A program made the position numbers and the translations under genes. Below, piece after piece: positions 55,869-64,000 of a stretch of 64,000 nt of DNA. The notes beneath the pieces were generated by a model. That model saw nothing but the letters and a program-made list of their open reading frames with translations, was not told the origin of the DNA and searched no databases. This DNA comes from Agrostemma githago (lineage: Eukaryota; Streptophyta; Magnoliopsida; Caryophyllales; Caryophyllaceae), in contig OY288243.1 in assembly GCA_958450325.1 (NCBI GenBank), positions 41,767,378-41,831,377 of the forward strand, read 5' to 3'. The first letter of the stretch is position 1, and every line of letters starts with the position of its first letter.

Positions 55869-57263
55869 ATGGCTCGAGCCAAAAGAAAAACCGTGTCTAG
55901 CCCTACACCTAAAACCCCCGCTAAATCCCGAAAAATCACCAAACCCTCAACCAAAAAACCCACTAAAGCTACTAACCGCATTCCTATATCTAAACCTGCT
56001 CATTTGACCGATGATCAAGGAGTAATATGGGACGATTTGCATAATAGGGTGATGTCGGAAACAAAGTTTCTTGGTATTCCGACTTTGGAGGAGTTGGGTT
56101 TGTTTGGGCTGATGGAGGCTTTGTTGAAAAATGTTGGTTTGGAGGGATTCATGACGAAGGGAGTACCCACCTACCGTCGATACACTTTGGAGTTCTTGTC
56201 TACTTTGACGGTGGTGCGAGTAAAAGACGTGGTGACAAAGATTAAGTTTAAGTTGAAGGGGAAGGTGTGTGAGATGACGATGGATGATTTGAGAGTAGCC
56301 TTTGGCGTTGTAGAGAAGAATCGAGAGATATATGAGGGTCTTAATGGCTATTCCACACCGAAATGGTGGTTTGAGGTGACCGGGAAGCATGCTATTAACA
56401 AAAAGGGAGAGGTGAGCTCCACCATCCCTCATCCGTGTCTTCCCCTCGCCCACCGACTTCTTGCTAATTCATTTCTTTGTCGAGGAGAGCCCACTAAGGT
56501 TCCTAAGCCTCATTTTGGATATTTGTGGGCAATGATCCCCGAGGGCAAGGGAGTACCGGATTGGATAAATCTTTTTGTGTCGGCTTGTGAATCTCAACGC
56601 AAGCCCGGAGGTGGTGGAATTGGTGGCGGGGGAATGGTATCACTCATTATGAAGCATTTAGGGATTAATATTACGGCAAATGATCTTCCCTTGAGAGATC
56701 ATTATCTTATGGATGTGAATTGCTTGGTAGGCATGAATATGTTGAGACATCGTGAGACAGTTGGTACTTATGATTGGTGTTGGGGACCGGATCATGCATG
56801 TTACTTGACTTTGCCTCGATCGAACGATAAAGCTCTTACCTATGGTAAGACTGCGGTGGATTATTTTATCCCACCCGATGTCGAGGTTGATACAACGATT
56901 GATCCGAGTACTCCACATGTCGAGAACAGTGCCGCTAGTGAGAGTGATGGTGAGGGGAGTAATGCTAATGAGGCGAGTGGTAGTGATGATGAGGAATCGG
57001 GTGATGTTGAAAGAGCACAACCTAGTTCACTCACTTCTAGACTCCTATCTTTTTAAGCTTTGAAGGACACGGTTGACAGTTGGGTGGAGCGGTCCGAGGC
57101 TTGGAGGATGGAGACAGATGCTAAGCTTAAGACACTTACTGATGTGCTTTTGGCAACCCATGAGCTTGTTCGATCTTTGAAGAATGATGCTACGGCTCGG
57201 GTTGCTAGGGAGGAGGCGGGCACCTCCACGAATGTTGATACCGGAGATTCCTCCGGTCCTTGA
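55869..57263 (+). pseudogene. Athila extra ORF (ATHILA ORF-1 family-like protein)
   Basis: I start at ATG 55869 (MARAKRKTVS). The N-terminus is Lys/Pro/Thr-rich and basic. The core reads EELGLFGLMEALLKNVGLEG, PTYRRYTLEFLSTLTVV, CEMTMDDLRVAFGV, LPLAHRLLANSFLCRGE and LWAMIPEGKGVPDW, matching the plant Athila ORF family (Arabidopsis retrotransposon ORF-1). The C-terminus is Asp/Glu/Ser-rich. A TAA at 57054-57056 separates a further 68 codons in the same frame that end with a short helix (WRMETDAKLKTLTDVLL). No signal peptide or membrane segment is visible, so calling it envelope-like is not supported by the sequence. Confidence 0.75.
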
Positions 57264-58079
57264 TTTGTTTTGGTACGTATTCTTTCCTTTCTCCATGTCT
57301 TACTTTTTGTTGTTTCTCACATTGAGGCAATATGAAGCTTAAGCATGGGCGAGGGAATTTCACTTGTATATATTAAACTAAAAAAAAAAGAAAAAAAAAA
57401 GAAAAATAATGACCCGGCAAGGTGAAAACTCGCAAGGGCGGGCACCTAGGCAAGATTGGGCAAATAGCCGATGACGAATTGAAAATCCGAAAGAGCGCTC
57501 CGGGTAAAAAGAAGAATTGAGAAGCGTGCCATGAGAGTAGTGTAAGGAATAATAGCTAGATCGAAAACCCGCAAGGGCGGGCGATCTAGGCAAAATGAGG
57601 GATTTAAGAAAAAAAAATTGCCTAGTTACTTACTCTCTATCTAAGATGGCGACATAAGAAGGTTTGAAGGGAGATTCGGGTTAGGATTATTGTTGATTTG
57701 GAGAAATAAAGGGGGTATGGGTGGAGATTGGTCATGAAACGAGGCAATAGACTACATTGTGCTTTTCATTTTCATATTTGACATGTAGTTGTTGTTGAGA
57801 GTTGATTTGTGATGAAGTTGAGTGTTTTTTTATGGTCATTACGTTGTGATGTCGTGTGTATCCTTGGGTTGACCATATAATTTTTAGAGGGAGGATATAA
57901 GAAGGGAGAGTGTGACCTTGAGAGTTGGAAGATTGGTTAGGAATTGGAGACCCTTAGAATGTAATTATTTGGTTGTGGTGTTGAATTGGAGCAAGCTACT
58001 AATGCTTCATTGTTTAGACCTCGGTGTGGGTTTCTTAGCTTTGTTCTCGGGTTTACTCGAGGACGAGTAAAGGTCTAAG
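57264..58079 (+). other. Athila 3' region with GAAAACCCGCAAGGGCGGG repeats
   Basis: Three related GC-hairpin blocks stand at about 57423 (GAAAACTCGCAAGGGCGGGC), 57480 (GAAAATCCGAAAGAGCGC) and 57562 (GAAAACCCGCAAGGGCGGGC) after an A-rich run. The middle block is close to the Ogre 3' repeat. The remaining 500 bp hold no coding signal. Confidence 0.7.
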
Positions 58080-58092
58080 CAAGGGGGAGTTT
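58080..58092 (+). other. Polypurine tract of Athila
   Basis: GCAAGGGGGAGTT lies directly before the LTR start TGATGAGACGC, as expected for plus-strand priming. Confidence 0.85.
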
Positions 58093-59410
58093 GATGAGAC
58101 GCATTTTGTATGGTGTAAGATGATATAATTTGTGCTAGTTTTGTTGCTTGGAGAAGGTGTTTGAAAAGCTTTATTGTATATCTTATTTTCAACGGTGTTT
58201 GTATCGAGTTACGTGTTATTTTGAGATAATATGTAACTTGTATTGGACTAGTGAAGTAAGGTGAATTTGTGATGGTTGACATGGGCCAAGAGAAGCATAA
58301 GGAGTTGTATTTGATGGAAGAGTCAAGGCACAAACACCATAGGTCAAGGCACGAGTCAAGCAAGGAAGAAAACACGGAAGAAAATGAGAGCCGCTTTAAG
58401 CGGCTGGATCCGCTCTAAGCGGATAGATCAGTCTGCCAAGAAGAATTGAGATGAGAGAGCCGCTACGAGTGGTTGAATCCGCTTTAGTGGCTGGACTGCA
58501 CCATGTCTCTTTGGATTCTCTTGTTTGATGTTACACTTATTTTTACTACATTAACTTAGGATTTTATGAGAATAATTACACATTAGTTTTATCTCATCAT
58601 TTCTCATTACTACTAGAACTTAGAACACATTAGATTTGTATTCATCATTTTCTACATAGGACTTCATCCTTTTTCATTGCATTTTTCTTATCATCCATGG
58701 AGGGCTAATTTCCCAATTCTTGGAATAGGAGATTGAAACCTTCAAACTAAGTTGATTGTAAGACTTTAATCTCTATTTTGTCTTTTGGATATCAAGTATT
58801 GTTTTATATAATTGTTTGATTGTTAATTTATTTCTAGTTTGATCACCTACAATTATTTTGATAATCAATTGCTAGTTTGGGTGATAGAATCTGATTGTTC
58901 ATGTTACCTAGATATTTGTAGCGACTATATTTCATCAATTTGTATGCCGATTCATCGTTGGTGATTCATAAATAAACAATACTTGTGTGAATCAAATTGT
59001 ATGACCGCTTGTGTATGCAATCGTTTATCTTTGTCAATTCCTATTATTTATTCTACGTTGTGATTGAACTTAGACGCTTGGACTAGGTTATCATTTTCGT
59101 AAGGGCTATTTGTGTACGCTTTCGTAGTAAATGGCTAAACTTAATTGGAATGGTAAATTGTGATTTTACATGACAAAGTATTCAAAGATAATTTAGAGTA
59201 AATGAGTCAATGATCAATCTTTAGTTTGTTGGTGGAAATCGATTATTCCAAGATTCGTTTTATAATATTTTTATCATAACAATATTGCATTTCATTTTTA
59301 GTAGACTTAGAAACAAAATCAAAACACCCCCAATTGGTTACTTTAGTTACAATCTCTACGCACATTCGATCGACGTTACACCTTCCTCGTGGGTTCGACC
59401 CCTACTTACA
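58093..59410 (+). repeat. Athila 3' LTR
   Basis: 1318 bp alignable with 36652-37971 at about 97 percent. It carries the same palindrome pairs. It ends CCTACTTACA and then passes into CGTACTTCTTCC of the Ogre target, which lies 240 bp away from the insertion point on the other side. Confidence 0.88.
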
Positions 59411-59490
59411 CGTACTTCTTCCATGACTTTTTCGGATTAGGTTTTGTTTATGCATCTAAGGAGTACTCCTTGTGGGGTTCGTTTGTATAG

Positions 59491-60717
59491 CACTACAAGG
59501 TGAAGTCTCCTTAGAGACTGAAATTTTAGTAGCAACACTTCAATTTTCCGTAGCTAATCAGCTTAGAGATGGAATTTGCGACTAAATTTCATTGGTAGCT
59601 AAAGGCCTTGTCGCTAATTTAGCTACAGAATTAGCTACCAAAATTAGCTACCACCTAGCGACTGAAAGCATTGTAGCTAATTTTGCGACAATAATAGGGA
59701 CGAACTTTTAAGTAGCTATACTAGCGACCACAAATTGTTGGTAGATAATGTAGTGACAGACTTAGAGACCAATTTTGGTGTCACAAAATTAGCGACTAAT
59801 ATTTTGGTATCTAAAATGGTTACCAAGCATGAAGGTACATACCGGTTATTGCTACGTCACCATACTTGGCCCCACACTCACCGGGTGACAGGGCAAATGG
59901 AACCGCCCCGCCCCAACCGCCCCACCCCTCTCCACCCACGTACCCCTTCGCCTTCTTGTAAAGATATTGGTAGTTTATGTTGGATAGAGGAATCGAACTC
60001 ATGACCTCCAACAACATAGTAGACACTCTAACCATTAGGCCACGTGAAGATTAATGCTTACATTTGACATAATTGGACATAAATGTCAACTTAAAAATAA
60101 AAGCAATTGTTACACACGTGGATTATAAGGTACATACTTTTTAATAATAACTACTCCTATAAAAAAATCTTATTAATTTAAAAGTATATTTCACAATCAC
60201 TTACATTTATATGAAATATACAAAAAACTAAACATATTCTAGTAACTAAAAAAGTAAATTAGATATTAAAATTGGTACTCATTTGATTTCGTCTCCACAA
60301 TAACTACGTAGTTATCCACTAATTTACTTTGGTCTCCTAGATATTCACTAATTCATTGTTCGTAATATTTTATCGTTATATATAGGGACAATTTTCGCTA
60401 CTAACATTTTTTTCTGTATCTAAAAACTTCAAGTAGATACTACTCTTGCTATCCACCTTATTTAGTCTCTATATAATAGAGACATAATTAGCTACTAACA
60501 TTGTTCTGTATCTAAAAGCATAAATTAGATACTAATTTTGCTATCGACTTTATTTAGTCCCTAAAATAGAGACATAGTTAGCCACCGCTTCAGTTTGGTC
60601 TCTAAAATAGAGATTAAATATATTTATGTCTCAACATTAGTAGCTAAATAATATATTTAGCGACCGAATTTTGGTCAATTGCTAAACTAGTAGCTAAATC
60701 ATAATTCTCTTGTAGTG
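59491..60717. mobile_element. Non-autonomous CACTA transposon (1227 bp)
   Basis: It begins CACTACAAGG and ends CTCTTGTAGTG with the 3-bp duplication tag on both sides (59488-59490 and 60718-60720). Copy A of the same target shows the empty site with a single tag. The ends are crowded with TAGCTAC and TAGCGAC words, the usual subterminal repeats. An inner repeat of about 100 bp (marker GCTACTAACAT) recurs at about 60396 and 60494. No transposase is encoded. Confidence 0.9.
59845..60050 (-). mobile_element. tRNA-derived SINE head inside the CACTA element
   Basis: On the - strand a box A-like stretch (GTGGCCTAATGGTTAGAG, near 60045) and a box B (GAGTTCGATTCC, near 59998) are spaced as in a tRNA gene, followed by unrelated G-rich sequence. 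This fits the RNA polymerase III head and body of a tRNA-related SINE. The acceptor stem does not pair well, so a functional tRNA is unlikely. I could not define a 3' tail or duplications. Confidence 0.5.
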
Positions 60718-60720
60718 TAG

Positions 60721-61262
60721 TAACCCTTGGTTTAGGACGTAGTAGACAACTTGTATTCTTAAGGCACATTTGATTTTGGTGTTTGTGTTAGGTGGGTTTG
60801 ATCCGTTGGTTTTGAAGTCTATGATCGCTTTGTATCAGGGTTCTTCGGGAGTGTCATCGGTTTCGATGTTGTGGATGTAGGCGGGTTGCTCACTTCTCTC
60901 TACGCAGATAGGCATAGAAAAAACGTTGTCGGGCATGTTTATTAATGAGGCTAGCTTGGATAGGGCGTCAGCGAATTGATTCTCCTCGCGGGGTATGTGT
61001 ATGATGTTGATTTTAGTGAACTCTCGAGATATTGTCTCTATTTCGGTTTGGTATGGAGCTAGGCTTTCGCTATAGACCTTCCAAGTGCATGTGGCTTGGT
61101 TGACTACAAGGGATGAATCTCCGTGGACTCTAAGGTTTTTGATCCCGAGTGTTATGGCGGCTTTGAGCCCTATTAGGCAGTCTCTGTATTCGGCTGCGTT
61201 GTTGGTTACTGGGAAGTCTAGTTTGACTGATATGGGTGTGTGGGGTAGCCTATTGGTTATTG
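60721..61262 (-). pseudogene. pol: Ogre-type archaeal-like RNase H, C-terminal two thirds
   Basis: The - strand frame has ISVKLDFPVTNNAAEYRDCL, LRVHGDSSLVVNQ, YQTEIETISREF and HIPREENQFADALSKLASL, the second RNase H of Tat/Ogre. The first catalytic segment (DGS) is missing upstream of about 61262. A TGA at 60837-60835 interrupts the link to integrase. The C-terminal part beyond the CACTA element continues in copy B. Confidence 0.78.
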
Positions 61263-61708
61263 GTTGTGTGGGTTTCCTATGTTAAGTTTTTGGCTAAAAA
61301 TTCAGTTATGGGTTAGGTTTAGGATAGTTGTTCCTGATCTCTTTTTAAGGTGAAGTTAGGTGGGCCGTTAGTTGTAGACCTTATGGTTTGATTGATTGAT
61401 ATAGATAAGTGGCATAGTATCAAGTTTTAAGCGAGAAAATGCGTTAGTATAAATTAAGCGATTGTTGAGGCGCGTTGTAAAGAAGAAAAGTTTGTTTCTT
61501 TATTGATAATGCGCCCTCACACCTTCTGACTCGGTCCCCTCACACCTTCTGTCTAAGTGCGCCAGAGATATGTTTTTGGAGAGGTGGAGGACAGGTCCGC
61601 TCACACCTTCTGACTCGATACAAAAAGAAAAATAAACAGACATTTATTATACTTGTTTAAATCTAGGCCCTAAGACGAACTAGACTCTAAATAGGACCGG
61701 TCGCATCC
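61263..61708 (-). other. Non-coding stretch between Ogre gag and RNase H, with an 18-bp repeat
   Basis: No domain is visible where protease, RT and the first RNase H should be. CTCACACCTTCTGACTCG or a close variant occurs at about 61516, 61538 and 61599. The origin of this 446-bp stretch is unclear; it may be filler at the deletion. Confidence 0.45.
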
Positions 61709-62281
61709 TCATGCGTCGAGACTTTCTCCCGGGAATAACACCTTGATGGCTCCGCCTATTTTAACCACTACAGATGTGGTTGCTTTGTTACTAGCGTCTT
61801 CGAAGATGAGACGCGTGGTCTGTGTTTTCACACGAGGGAAAGTCCCGGCATCTACTTGGTCCTGGATGTCATGCTTTAGGCAGTTGCAGTCCTCTGTGTC
61901 ATGCCCTCTACCCTGGTAATATAGGCAGTAAGCCCTGGGATCCCAATTTCTATCCTGAGGCTCGAGGGGTGGGTCTGGAGTAGGAGCGAATTGGAATAAT
62001 TGCCACTCATCATTGGCGATTCTAAAGGGACGTCCCCCATGAGCTGGGACGAACCTAGCCGGTTTGAGTCTCTTCTTTTCCCTAGGGATGAGGGGCTTTT
62101 CATCTACCTACTGTGGGTAGTCCGGTGTCGGGTCTTTTCCTTTGTCGGCGGTCCCTTCCAACTTGCCGAGCTGAAGCATGATGTTATCGCGTGTGACGGT
62201 CATTTGGGTCATGGTGGTCTGGAGTTCTTTAACGAGGTCTAGCATGGTATTGAGTTGATTGATGTTGCTGCTGGAGGCCAT
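61709..62281 (-). pseudogene. gag: Ogre-type gag, N-terminus joined to zinc-knuckle end
   Basis: ATG 62281 starts MASSSNINQLNTMLDLVKEL, a helical N-terminus. After an in-frame TAG at 62110-62108 come KPARFVPAHGGRPFR and a knuckle-like motif (CLYYQGRGHDTEDC) followed by LKHDIQDQVDAG. The large gag core normally between them is absent. The frame ends at TGA 61711-61709. The arrangement resembles a deletion derivative rather than a full gag. Confidence 0.6.
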
Positions 62282-62552
62282 CCTTTGATCTACGGAACAG
62301 AACCGAAGATAAGGCTAGATCCACCAGACGACTTAAAGACTCGAGGAATGCTCGTAGTTGAGCAACACGGAGACGAGACCCTTGATTTGCGCGTGTTTTG
62401 CGGTCATCAAATTAGGGACTCGGGTGCTTTAGACTCTCGGTGTATTCGGCGAAGCGCCTAATAGACTCGTATCTCTAGAACAAGATGATTTAAAACAAAT
62501 CTCGCTAGTGAGATTTAAAGAATAGGACTTCTTGAGATGAGACGACCCAAAA

Positions 62553-64000
62553 TGTAAGACCTTGGGCGGAGGTGACCTTATCAACTAACACAGACAGTTA
62601 ATCACACGGTTGTACGACGTAAGGAATTGATCTTGATCCCTACCGGAATCGAAGAGTTTTGCTATTTTCGAAAATGGATGGGTTTTAAAAAACAAACTTC
62701 TTTGAAAGTGAGAGTTTCTTGTAAAATCGGTATGGAGATGGTTTAGTGACATCGCTTGTGGTGTGTGGGAAAAGTGTTGCTATGTGAGCGTCGAGGACTC
62801 TACGATAGCAAAGTGTAAGTTGTGATTTTTGTAACAGAAACGCGTTTGTGAGAGAACCGGTTTTGAAAAAAGTTATGACGTCGCGTTTTTATCGAGACTA
62901 CTATTAATTAATAGTTCAAAGTTCTCGGTGTAATGGGTGTTCGTGAGAGAATTCGGTGTCTGTGACGGTGCTTTCGTTGGTGTGACCATATCCTTATTTC
63001 AGAATTTTGGGGGTGAGAGTGTTTTTAAAAAAAAAACTTTTTTTTAAAACGTGCGACCGCACTTGTCGATTCCATTAAAGTTTTTACCATAGAGTATTCA
63101 CATTAAGCAATTCTGAAACATGATGTAACTTTATTAAAAACAATAAAACTTTTAACTTGACAATCTATATATTAAAATCACAAAAATTATGAAATCAATT
63201 AACATGTGTATGTTTTAGTCTCGTCCTTATAATTCTTTTTAATAATTAAAAGAACGACTTATTGACAAACTCGTAAAAACGATTTAAAATACGAAACATG
63301 TGAAAATTTACGATTTACAAGTTTTTGTTATTAAAAACGAGACATACATATTGTCTAACAAAAATATAATTTCTATACATGTCACTACATCAATAATATC
63401 AGATAATACCGAGTAACGTGTCAATGTTACCTTAATCGAGATCCGAATTAATTAAATACTCGTCTTCGTCGGGGTTGCCGCGAAATTCTACAAAACAATA
63501 TAAACTTGGTATGGAACCCATATTAGCATAGGAACTCATCTCGAGATAATAGAGTAGGGAATAGAAGAAACGAATTGGAAATTCGGATTACCCAAATTAG
63601 AGAGGAAAAGGAATGATTTGAAGCAAGGATGGAACGAGATCAAGCGAGAATCGATCAAGTTCAAGATCGATCAGAAATAATAGCACGCAGCACCACGTAA
63701 CAGTAGCAGTAGCATCGTAACAACATCAACAATAAGAAGAAGGAGAAAAATCATCCACCACTTGAGGAATAGGGAGACGGCCAGCTATTGTATTTCATAG
63801 ATTAGGAATTATAGGGGGTAAGATGTTGCAAGATAATTTGCTAGGAGGAGCAGTCTGCTTGCCTGATTGAAGTTTTACGTAGAATTTGATGTACAGTTAG
63901 TTTGCTTGCTTGAACATACAATACCAAGTGTTTGCTTTCTTGAACATACAATACCAAGTGTTTGTGTTTGTGTTTGTGTTTTATGATACGTGGATGAGGA
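62553..64000 (-). repeat. Probable 5' LTR of the Ogre element (- orientation), cut by the window end
   Basis: The edge reads TGTAAGACCTTGGGCGG on the + strand. Four bp inside the element a TGG-starting stretch (TGGGTCGTCTCATC on the - strand, about 62549-62536) could be the primer site, though I cannot match it to a tRNA. Purine-rich sequence at 63560-63790 would form a pyrimidine-rich leader on the - strand. No gene is seen in this 1.4 kb nor in 62282-62552. Confidence 0.45.
63901..63960. repeat. Perfectly phased 30-bp tandem duplication
   Basis: The unit tttgcttgcttgaacataca... occurs twice with one mismatch (g/t), followed by a (TTTGTG)n stretch. It is a simple local duplication within the putative LTR. 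Confidence 0.9.

Larger units (their letters stand above)
36652..59410 (+). mobile_element. Athila-type Ty3/gypsy retrotransposon, decayed, with nested LARD-like element
   Basis: Matching LTRs (36652-37971 and 58093-59410), a primer site for tRNA-Asp (TGGCGCCGTTGCCGGGGAA), gag, pol, an Athila-type extra ORF after pol, and a polypurine tract (GCAAGGGGGAG) are all in order on the + strand. By eye the LTRs differ at some 35-40 positions (about 3 percent), so the insertion is older than the Tat element. The gag is split by the element at 39155-50293. No matching 5-bp target duplication exists; the right junction is irregular. Confidence 0.88.
59411..60875. repeat. Target segment, copy B (with CACTA inside)
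   Basis: Matches copy A (36413-36651) before and after the CACTA element. At 60835-60837 copy B has TGA on the pol strand where copy A has CGA, a CpG-type change. Beyond 60875 it continues into the rest of the second RNase H. Confidence 0.82.
30774..64000 (-). mobile_element. Ogre-type (Tat lineage) element, internally deleted, split by Athila
   Basis: On the - strand from the right: LTR-like edge at 62553, gag (62281-61709), second RNase H (about 61262 to 60721), then after the Athila insertion the integrase (36651-35370), a 3' tandem repeat zone, and two antisense genes on the + strand. Core gag, protease, RT and the first RNase H are missing between 61709 and 61262. The left end is not defined; the protease-RT fragment at 28544-30790 is of the same lineage and may be the same or a neighbouring copy. 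Because about 240 bp occur on both sides of Athila, the left and right parts could also come from two copies joined by recombination. Confidence 0.5.

Noticed and set aside
55869..57263. Envelope gene of Athila
   Set aside because: No signal peptide, transmembrane helix or glycoprotein features are visible; the protein is soluble-looking with basic and acidic ends.
59990..60050. Functional tRNA gene
   Set aside because: Boxes A and B are present, but the acceptor ends do not pair and the sequence continues into a SINE-like body within a transposon.
36413..60875. The 240-bp repeat as a normal target-site duplication of Athila
   Set aside because: LTR-element integration makes 4-6-bp duplications. 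240 bp with several percent divergence requires another mechanism.

Overview
The window is plant nuclear DNA: an AT-rich, gene-poor stretch of nested transposable elements. Every coding region I can support belongs to a transposon. I see no single-copy host gene, rRNA or functional tRNA. The element set is Ty3/gypsy of the Tekay (chromovirus), Tat/Ogre and Athila lineages, plus Stowaway, Mutator-type and CACTA DNA transposons and a tRNA-derived SINE head. This points to a eudicot with a sizeable, repeat-rich genome. I cannot name the species; Caryophyllales is only a guess.

Left part (1-28543). A decayed Tekay-type chromovirus on the + strand enters the window without its 5' LTR and ends near 25599. 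Its gag is split by an almost intact, recent 12.1-kb Tat element on the - strand (1440-13518; 678-bp LTRs, target duplication ctacc). Its RNase H is split by a 2.3-kb solo LTR (15764-18087; duplication acatg). Its 3' LTR (about 19932-25599) carries a Stowaway MITE, itself split by a second solo LTR of the same family (22090-24479; duplication cctta). Next comes a - strand LTR remnant (25600-28543) holding a Mutator-type MITE with a perfect 9-bp duplication (26344-26976).

Right part (28544-64000). Fragments of Ogre-type (Tat lineage) elements lie on the - strand: protease and RT start at 28544-30790, integrase at 35370-36651, archaeal-type RNase H at about 60721-61262, gag at 61709-62281 and a probable LTR from 62553. 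Between the integrase end and the left side lie two + strand, intron-containing antisense genes (30774-32063 and 33070-34171). An Athila element (36652-59410, +) interrupts the Ogre pol. The Athila gag is split by a non-coding, LTR-bounded element (39155-50293; LARD-like; duplication tttga), whose first LTR holds another Mutator-type MITE (42486-43488). At the right Athila edge about 240 bp of target is repeated, and that second copy contains a 1.2-kb CACTA element (59491-60717).

How the parts relate. In both the Tat and the Ogre element, gag-pol and the antisense genes converge on a short tandem array of GC-rich hairpins. The Ogre array shares its core motif with the Athila 3' region. A second theme is pairs of 12-13-bp near-palindromes, 19-22 bp apart within a pair and about 50 bp between pairs, in a solo LTR, in the Athila LTRs and inside Athila. 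Almost all coding regions carry frameshifts or stops. The Tat element at 1440-13518 is the freshest, with two visible gag-pol defects plus one in its antisense gene.
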